Assembly (NCBI RefSeq): GCF_901875575.1
Contig: NZ_CABFMF010000055.1
Coordinates: 15,773-79,772, forward strand
Reading direction: 5' to 3'
Origin: an uncultured Streptococcus sp.
GTDB taxonomy: Bacteria > Bacillota > Bacilli > Lactobacillales > Streptococcaceae
DNA length: 64,000 nucleotides
The notes under the pieces were generated by a model. It was not told the origin of the DNA and did not search any database. It saw only the letters and a program-made list of their open reading frames with translations. The translations under genes and the position numbers were made by a program. This document shows positions 58,556 through 64,000 of the stretch, piece after piece; the first letter of the stretch is position 1, and the number at the start of each line of letters is the position of its first letter.

Positions 58556-59935
58556 TTATTCACTATCGATTAAGAGTTCTTTAGGCTGTTTTCTAAGAAG
58601 ATTGCTTGAGGCAAGCGCCATGACAAGCACCACTAGAACCAAGGCTAGAATAAATACAATCATAAAGTCTGCTGGTTGAATGGAAATATCTAGGCTCGAT
58701 AACGTTTTGTTAAATCCATCTACCTCAGCACCACCACCTAGGTTTGAAGCTTGAGCAGCTTTGCTAGCTTGCTTGGCAACACCTGAAGTCACATTGGCAA
58801 GAAACGTATTTCCGATCGCACGTGCTGTGTAGTTGGCTAAGAAATAAGCCGAAACAAGAGCTGGGATAGCAATCAAGATAGATTCGGTGATAAATTGACC
58901 CAAAATACTAGTTTGTTTGAGACCAATAGATAGGAGAATTCCCACTTCCTTACGGCGAGCGTTGATCCAAAGACCGAGCAATAGGCCAAGAAGGAGCACA
59001 GAGAAGCTCAAGCTGCCCCAGAAGAGAATGTTGGCCATCTTGTACATACCAGAAATGGATTGCTCAAGGGCTGGGTAGTTAGAAGAACTCTTAACGAGTG
59101 TATAGCTCTTCCAGTTGATACCACTGATACCATTCAACTCTTTCATGACATCATCCAAGTTTTTATCTGCTGTCACAAAGAAGGTTGCGTCCCCATAAAT
59201 AGCCGTTTCTTCTGTATAACCATAGAGTTTGGCAGCCGTTTGAATATCTGTGATAGCTGTGTTTTCATAGAGTTCTTGTGAGTAAGTCACTGCAGACTTA
59301 TTGTGACCGTCAAAGAGACCCTTGATGGTTACTTGGACTGTTTCCTTGGCCCCTTTTTCATTATCTGCATCGTAGATATTAGAATCCAGTTTGACCTTAT
59401 CTCCGACCTTCCAGCCATGTTTTGCTGCTAAATCCTTGTGCAGGAGAATCTTGTCCTTATCATCGTTGGTCAAGTGTTCACCTTCGACTAATGTATAAGA
59501 ACCCGATACAAACTTGTCTTCTTTAGTCGAATCGTTAACACCTGTAATCATCAAGCTACTTCCAAATCGTTTCGCTCGGTCAGGTGTTAGATTTTTCTTG
59601 GTTTCTGGTGTTTCAATGAGTTCATAGCTAGTTAAATCCCCAATAGCGTTGATGCGTTTCACATAAGACTCAATCGCCTTGTTTTCGGTGATTTTTTTGA
59701 TGTCTTCACCCTTGATATTCCCAGCACCACGTGGCGTTCCTTGATTGACGCGACGATTGATTTGCATGGAGAAGCTATTGGTGATATTTTTAAAGGTCTC
59801 CTGAGAAGCTCTGGTAGTTGCACCCTTGATGGATAGACCAACCAAACTCAAGCTCGCCATTAGGAGAATAATGAGAAAAATGACAATAGATTTAAAATAT
59901 TTCCTTGTAACATAGGCAAATGCATTGTGTAACAT
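58556..59935 (-). CDS. vex3: ABC transporter permease Vex3
   Basis: A 459-residue FtsX-like permease. One N-terminal helix, an extracellular domain of ~250 residues, and three C-terminal helices (WGSLSFSVLLLGLLLGLWINARRKEVGILLSIGLK). It forms an export complex with Vex1 and Vex2. Codon use and structure match Vex1, suggesting an old duplication. AAAGGGAA lies before the ATG. A 189-bp structured element separates it from vex2. Confidence 0.92.
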   Translation of the reverse strand: MLHNAFAYVTRKYFKSIVIFLIILLMASLSLVGLSIKGATTRASQETFKNITNSFSMQINRRVNQGTPRGAGNIKGEDIKKITENKAIESYVKRINAIGDLTSYELIETPETKKNLTPDRAKRFGSSLMITGVNDSTKEDKFVSGSYTLVEGEHLTNDDKDKILLHKDLAAKHGWKVGDKVKLDSNIYDADNEKGAKETVQVTIKGLFDGHNKSAVTYSQELYENTAITDIQTAAKLYGYTEETAIYGDATFFVTADKNLDDVMKELNGISGINWKSYTLVKSSSNYPALEQSISGMYKMANILFWGSLSFSVLLLGLLLGLWINARRKEVGILLSIGLKQTSILGQFITESILIAIPALVSAYFLANYTARAIGNTFLANVTSGVAKQASKAAQASNLGGGAEVDGFNKTLSSLDISIQPADFMIVFILALVLVVLVMALASSNLLRKQPKELLIDSE

Positions 59936-59997
59936 AGGTTCCCTTTCTAGATCTTGTTCTATTTCAATGTCTTATAACTTATATAAATTATTTTTTT

Positions 59998-60186
59998 ACT
60001 ATTTCCCTTAGATTGTGCGGACGGGAGCAACTTCCTGTAGGAATTTCATCCCTAATTTTTGAGCCCTTCGCTCTTTAATTTCTATGCTCAGGCTAAAATA
60101 GTTCCCCAAACTATTTTACTCTCAAAAATTCCGGCCTAGATAATAACTTTGTTATTATCTAGGCTATCACTACTGCGGGAAATAGT
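59998..60186 (-). other. Multi-hairpin element between vex2 and vex3
   Basis: Closed by perfect 10-bp terminal inverted repeats ACTATTTCCC (59998-60007) and GGGAAATAGT (60177-60186). Read on the minus strand it contains a 14-bp perfect hairpin (GCCTAGATAATAAC, AAA, complement), then a helix AATTTTTGAG/CTCAAAAATT enclosing AAAATAGTT/AACTATTTT, a GAGC/GCTC pairing, and a GGGA...TCCC hairpin. All helices are nested without conflict. It is not a BOX and has no ORF. It could be a mobile mini-element, a structured RNA or an attenuator. Confidence 0.7.
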
Positions 60187-60269
60187 TGTTAAAGGCTCAC
60201 TTCGTTTATTATTACTTTACACGTATCTGGTTACCAACTAATACTATTTTAAAGTTTAATAACTAGATT

Positions 60270-60902
60270 CTATATTTCAGTCAGTTTCTTATCCTTCAAC
60301 TCAAGTGTAATATCTGACGCTTGTGCCACTTCTTTGCTGTGGGTTACAACGATGACACATTTACCTGTTTTCTGGGCAAGTGATTTGAGCAGTTCGATAA
60401 TATCTCCAGCAGTTTTAGGATCTAGATTTCCTGTTGGCTCATCCGCTAAGATAACTGGAGCTTCTGAGACCAAACTGCGAGCAATAGCAACACGTTGTTG
60501 TTGTCCACCTGATAACTGAAGAACATTTCGCTTGATCTGACTTTCGTCAAGACCAAGTTCAAGAAGAGTCTCCTTGCTAGCCTTTTTGTTGACCAAGCGG
60601 ATATTTTCCAGTGGAGAAAGATAATCTATCAAGTTATAATTTTGAAAGACCAGGGAAATATGGTGCATACGATGGTAGGAATATCCCTTGTCACGAATGT
60701 CCTGCCCTTCAAAGAGGATGGAACCTTCGACAGGACTATCTAGACCTGCTAGGAGAGACAAGAGTGTAGATTTACCTGCTCCTGACTCACCAATAATACT
60801 GTAAAATTTTCCAGGTTCAAAATGATAATTGATCTGATATAGGACTGCTTCAGCAGTGTTCTTATAACGGTAGGTAACATCTTGTAATTGTAATAAAGTC
60901 AT
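60270..60902 (-). CDS. vex2: ABC transporter ATP-binding protein Vex2
   Basis: A 210-residue ATPase of the MacB/LolD type. Walker A is GESGAGKST, the signature is LSGGQQQRV, Walker B is VILADEPTGNLD and the switch His is in VVTHSKE. It energises Vex1-Vex3. GGAG precedes the ATG. A BOX separates it from vex1. Confidence 0.93.
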   Translation of the reverse strand: MTLLQLQDVTYRYKNTAEAVLYQINYHFEPGKFYSIIGESGAGKSTLLSLLAGLDSPVEGSILFEGQDIRDKGYSYHRMHHISLVFQNYNLIDYLSPLENIRLVNKKASKETLLELGLDESQIKRNVLQLSGGQQQRVAIARSLVSEAPVILADEPTGNLDPKTAGDIIELLKSLAQKTGKCVIVVTHSKEVAQASDITLELKDKKLTEI

Positions 60903-60917
60903 GATTTCTCCTTCTTA

Positions 60918-61028
60918 TACTCAATGAAAATCAAAGATCAAACTAGGAAGCTAGCTGCAGGTTGCTCAAAGCACAGCTTTGAGGTTGCAGATACAGCTAA
61001 CGCGGTTTGAAGAGATTTTCGAAGAGTA
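60918..61028 (-). repeat. BOX element abutting the vex1 stop codon
   Basis: 111 bp from TACTCAATGAAAATC to GATTTTCGAAGAGTA. Flanking TTA copies are at 60915-60917 and 61029-61031; the latter is the vex1 stop codon read on the minus strand. Confidence 0.92.
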
Positions 61029-62306
61029 TTAACTAATAGATGATAAAATTTCTTTCGGTGATTTTCTAAATAAGAATAGGAAACAAAGGGCCACAGATAA
61101 GCAACTAATTACTAGCAAAAATGCATAGGATTCTGCAAAGGATAAGAGCCTGGTTGATAAACTGCTTGTTTTAGATAGCGTATCTTGTAAGGCTATCTCA
61201 TCTCCACTTGCTAGTAGAGTTTGAAGTAGGTAAGATGTGATTGCGTTTCCTACAACAAATGCTGGGAGCAAAGCACCGAGAGATACCATAACTACCTCTA
61301 AACAGAACTGTAGTAAAATGGCTCCCTTGCCTTTTCCAAGGGCTAAGAGAATCCCAACTTCGTAGACTCTTTCTCTCAACCAGAGAGATAAGACCAGAAT
61401 CAAAGCTCCTGTTCCAGCAATCATAATTCCATAAAGGAAAATGGTTAGAAAAGTTTGGAAGGTAGCAACGGAGTCTTTAATTTGTTCAAAAGCCTTATTT
61501 TCCTTCTCGACTTGGTAGCCTTGATTTTCCAGAGATAGGTTTTCAACCTGCTTCAAGAGTCCGTCCATTTCCTTAGGATTTTCTACATAGAAGCGGGCTG
61601 CACTGACCTGATGTTGATTATTTCCCAAAAGAGTTTGACTGCTTGCATAGTCGATAAAGACCGCGTTTTCACTGAAGTCAGAAGAGAGTCCTGTGAATTT
61701 CTCTTGTTTTTTACCAGAGAAGACTCCCACGATTTCAAACTCGACTGTTTGACCACTTGTTCCTTCTGCTTGACCTGCATTTAAGGAAATCTTATCATGG
61801 AGGGACAAACCATTTTTCTTAGCCAAGTCTTCGTGAATGAGGATTTTCTTTGAATCCCCTTTTTTCAGATGTCGCCCTTCTTTTAAGTTGAAAGCCGAAC
61901 TGGTAAAGGTCACATCCTTGGATGAATCCTCCAGAGCTGTCAAGCTAACCAAGTTCTTGTCTGCAGCTGACAAATCATCACGCTCCACGCTTTGCTCCCC
62001 ACTCACCACTTCCTTGTCTTTTAGTTTTGCGACCGTCTCGAGTTCAGGAGAGACATTTTCAAGTCCCTTAATCTTGCTGACAGATGCTAGGTCTGACAAC
62101 TTGAAGGTCTGTCCATTTTCTATCTTCTTAATAGAAAAAGATGTATTGAGTGATTTATAAAGATTGGTTTCCACCGTTTTGTTGGACTTCATCAATGTCA
62201 AACAGGCTGAAATTCCAGCCAATAGGACAAATAAAATCAGAAATAAAATAAAACTTCTCAGTCGTTTTCTACTGACATACGCCCCAGCTCTTTGGATTGG
62301 ATTCAT
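61029..62306 (-). CDS. vex1: ABC transporter permease Vex1
   Basis: A 425-residue FtsX-like permease with the same plan as Vex3: N-terminal helix (FILFLILFVLLAGISACL), extracellular domain, and three C-terminal helices (ILVLSLWLRERVYEVGILLALGKGK). GGAGG lies upstream of the ATG. It ends PKEILSSIS and its stop coincides with a BOX target duplication. Confidence 0.92.
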   Translation of the reverse strand: MNPIQRAGAYVSRKRLRSFILFLILFVLLAGISACLTLMKSNKTVETNLYKSLNTSFSIKKIENGQTFKLSDLASVSKIKGLENVSPELETVAKLKDKEVVSGEQSVERDDLSAADKNLVSLTALEDSSKDVTFTSSAFNLKEGRHLKKGDSKKILIHEDLAKKNGLSLHDKISLNAGQAEGTSGQTVEFEIVGVFSGKKQEKFTGLSSDFSENAVFIDYASSQTLLGNNQHQVSAARFYVENPKEMDGLLKQVENLSLENQGYQVEKENKAFEQIKDSVATFQTFLTIFLYGIMIAGTGALILVLSLWLRERVYEVGILLALGKGKGAILLQFCLEVVMVSLGALLPAFVVGNAITSYLLQTLLASGDEIALQDTLSKTSSLSTRLLSFAESYAFLLVISCLSVALCFLFLFRKSPKEILSSIS

Positions 62307-62367
62307 CAGTCACCTCCGTATTTATAAGACTATTATAAAATACAAATATGAAATGTTTATGAAATAC

Positions 62368-62416
62368 AAAAAAGAACTAGAATTCTCACAAATGAGTGAT
62401 TTTTCTAGTTCTTTTT
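62368..62416 (-). terminator. Terminator of the surface-protein gene
   Basis: Arms AAAAAGAACTAGAA and TTCTAGTTCTTTTT around a 20-nt loop that has its own TCTCAC/GTGA pairing. It lies between the surface-protein gene and vex1. Confidence 0.85.
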
Positions 62417-62472
62417 AATTTACAAAGACTTTATGTAGGGCAAGCTACTAAAGATCAGATGAGATCATCTAT

Positions 62473-64000
62473 TTAAGCTTCCTCTTCATCGTCTTTTTTC
62501 TTTTTGGCAAATAGCAAACCAAATGCACCAAGAAGAGATAGAACTCCTAATGCACCTGTAGCACGGTCTTCTTGTGTACCAGTATTTGGCAATACTGCTT
62601 GCGATTGAGTAGCTGGTACCTCAGCAGAGATAACAGTATCCGGTCTACGATTTGTATCGTCAGATGGTGTAGCTGGACTCACTTTCCTGAAGACATGAAT
62701 TACAACATCATCTTTAGTTTCTGTTCTTACAAATACATAACCTTCAATTTTACCATGTTCAAATGCTTCGTTCGCTTCACCTACTACTGATGGAGCTTTA
62801 GCATCCGCTGGTTTCAAGTCGTGTCCTTCCTCATCAACCCATTTAGTGATGATAAGTTTAGTTTGATGCTTAACTGGAGGTTCAATAAGATTTCCATTTT
62901 CATCAACCCCTGTTGTTCCTATTGGAGCTGTATATTCAGGAAGTTCGAATACTGGAGGATCAAGAGTTATTAATTTTTCTCCTGGTATCTCATGACTTAT
63001 ATTAGTATTTGGATCAGTTATTGTAACTTTTCCAGTTTTATCTACTGTTACTTTTTTACCTGGATTAGCTTTTTCAACTGATTCTTTTACTTTATCCTGT
63101 TCTTCTTGTGTTAAGTTATCAGGATCTTTTACTGGAATCTTATCAGCTGGTATTACTGGTTCGAAGTCTTGGTTCACTAAGTCTGTTCCTGGAATTGTAT
63201 GACTGATTCCTGTTGTTGGATCTGTCACTGTTGCTGTACCGTCGTCTCCTACTGTTACTTCCTTACCTGGGTTCTTATCTTTGACTTTATCTGCCACTTG
63301 TTTCTTCTCTTCTGGAGTTAAGTGGGCTTTGTCTTTGACTGGAACTTTTTCATCTGGTTTCACTGGTTCGAAGTCTTGGTTCACTAAGTCTGTTCCTGGA
63401 ATTGTATGACTGATTCCTGTTGTTGGGTCTGTCACTGTTGCTGTGCCGTCGTCTCCTACCGTTACGTTCTTACCTGGGTTCTTATCTTTGACTTTATCTG
63501 CCACTTGTTTTTTCTCTTCTGGAGTTAAGTGGGATTTGTCTTTGACTGGAACTTTATCGGTTGGTTTCACTGGTTCGAAGTCTTGGTTCACTAAGTCTGT
63601 TCCTGGAATTGTATGACTGATTCCTGTTGTTGGATCTGTCACTGTCGCTGTTCCGTCGTCTCCTACAGTTACTTCCTTGCCTGGGTTCTTGTCTTTGACT
63701 TTATCTGCCACTTGTTTCTTCTCTTCTGGAGTTAAGTGGGCTTTGTCTTTAACTGGAACTTTTTCAGTTGGTTTCACTGGTTCGAAGTCTTGGGTCACTA
63801 GGTCTGTTCCTGGAATTGTATGACTGATTCCTGTTGTTGGATCTGTCACTGTTGCTGTACCGTCGTCTCCCACTGTTACTTCCTTACCTGGGTTCTTGTC
63901 TTTGACTTTATCTGCCACTTGTTTCTTCTCTTCTGGAGTTAAGTGGGCTTTGTCTTTAACTGGAACTTTTTCAGTTGGTTTCACTGGTTCGAAGTCTTGG
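62473..64000 (-). CDS. LPXTG cell-wall surface protein with tandem repeats, C-terminal part
   Basis: The frame is open to the right edge, so the N-terminus with signal peptide is missing. Visible are four near-identical 69-residue repeats and a fifth degenerate one, a MucBP-like domain (LIITKWVDEEGHDLKPADAK, HGKIEGYVFVRTETKDDVV), then sortase signal LPNTG, a hydrophobic segment and a KKKKDDEEEA tail. Sortase A should link it to peptidoglycan. Such proteins are usually adhesins with the repeats as a stalk; the ligand is unknown. No true start lies in the window: GTG at 63984 is an internal Val. Confidence 0.9.
   Translation of the reverse strand, partial: QDFEPVKPTEKVPVKDKAHLTPEEKKQVADKVKDKNPGKEVTVGDDGTATVTDPTTGISHTIPGTDLVTQDFEPVKPTEKVPVKDKAHLTPEEKKQVADKVKDKNPGKEVTVGDDGTATVTDPTTGISHTIPGTDLVNQDFEPVKPTDKVPVKDKSHLTPEEKKQVADKVKDKNPGKNVTVGDDGTATVTDPTTGISHTIPGTDLVNQDFEPVKPDEKVPVKDKAHLTPEEKKQVADKVKDKNPGKEVTVGDDGTATVTDPTTGISHTIPGTDLVNQDFEPVIPADKIPVKDPDNLTQEEQDKVKESVEKANPGKKVTVDKTGKVTITDPNTNISHEIPGEKLITLDPPVFELPEYTAPIGTTGVDENGNLIEPPVKHQTKLIITKWVDEEGHDLKPADAKAPSVVGEANEAFEHGKIEGYVFVRTETKDDVVIHVFRKVSPATPSDDTNRRPDTVISAEVPATQSQAVLPNTGTQEDRATGALGVLSLLGAFGLLFAKKKKDDEEEA
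62935..63969 (-). repeat. Tandem 207-bp repeats in the surface-protein gene
   Basis: Units begin at 63969, 63762, 63555, 63348 and 63141 (reading leftwards), each 207 bp or 69 codons. Each starts K(V/I)PVKD and contains TPEEKKQVADKVKDKNPGK and GTATVTDPTTGISHTIPG. The first four are nearly identical; the fifth (KIPVKDPDNLTQEEQDKV) has diverged. More units probably lie beyond the edge. Confidence 0.92.

Noticed and set aside
59998..60186. T-box or known riboswitch between vex2 and vex3
   Set aside because: The conserved GGTGGTACCACG T-box motif is absent and no riboswitch core that I know is recognisable.
60918..61028. RUP element
   Set aside because: The interior and the other copies match BOX (boxA typing-primer sequence, boxC end), and the flanking duplication is 3 bp rather than the TA expected for RUP.
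62935..63969. CRISPR-like array because of regular repeats
   Set aside because: The period is 207 bp and the repeats are fully in frame within a protein; there are no short spacers and no cas genes. No CRISPR array was seen in the window.
63982..63984. Start codon of the surface-protein gene
   Set aside because: The codon is GTG (Val) inside a repeat and the frame continues to the edge of the window, so the gene is truncated there.

Overview
The window looks like a chromosomal segment of a mitis-group streptococcus (Streptococcus pneumoniae, S. mitis, S. pseudopneumoniae or a close relative). The evidence is the low-GC sequence, a PsaBCA operon and Tpx of pneumococcal type, the branched-peptide enzymes MurM and MurN, a vex/vncRS locus, an LPXTG surface protein, and four copies of the BOX repeat, which is characteristic of this group. 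From memory, the gene order joins blocks that lie far apart in well-known pneumococcal genomes, so this may be a non-pneumococcal relative or a rearranged strain.

Layout. 0-2.6 kb: hprK (cut by the left edge), rpsU, nagB, queA. 2.6-4.2 kb: a small accessory patch with a divergent pair (two-helix membrane protein and secreted protein) and an orphan C-terminal gene fragment. 4.2-10.3 kb: YihY membrane protein, Na+/H+ antiporter, a tRNA wobble-uridine modification pair (mnmL, mnmM), DUF3397 and a metallo-hydrolase. 10.3-19.8 kb: pepO, the manganese operon psaBCA with its PsaR/SloR-type operator, tpx, an FtsX-like export system and gpmA. 19.9-28.8 kb: ileS with a T-box leader, then the division cluster divIVA-ylmH-ylmG-sepF-ylmE-ftsZ-ftsA, all on the minus strand. 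28.9-36 kb: cell-wall genes murF, ddl, murN and murM. 36-44.1 kb: estA, RNase J2, recJ and an amino-acid ABC operon. 44.1-55.4 kb: an accessory block. 55.4-62.3 kb: fba, vncS, vncR, vex3, vex2, vex1. 62.5-64 kb: the C-terminal half of a tandem-repeat LPXTG protein, cut by the right edge.

The accessory block between fba and the amino-acid transporter is the most interesting part. It holds a tRNA-Thr-like gene split by a BOX element, an ABC-2 export operon, a membrane-anchored alpha/beta hydrolase bracketed by direct repeats, and a two-gene module (AAA+ ATPase plus subtilisin-like protease) that resembles IetAS, a plasmid-stability and anti-phage system. That module has its own strong promoter with two identical operator-like repeats 20 bp apart. 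It is bracketed by 39-40 bp direct repeats and sits next to a decayed IS110-family transposase.

Other points worth following up are 3-bp target duplications of the form TNA at all four BOX copies (one forms the vex1 stop codon), a 189-bp multi-hairpin element between vex2 and vex3, three candidate leaderless starts, and an apparent loss of the Pep27 reading frame upstream of vncR.
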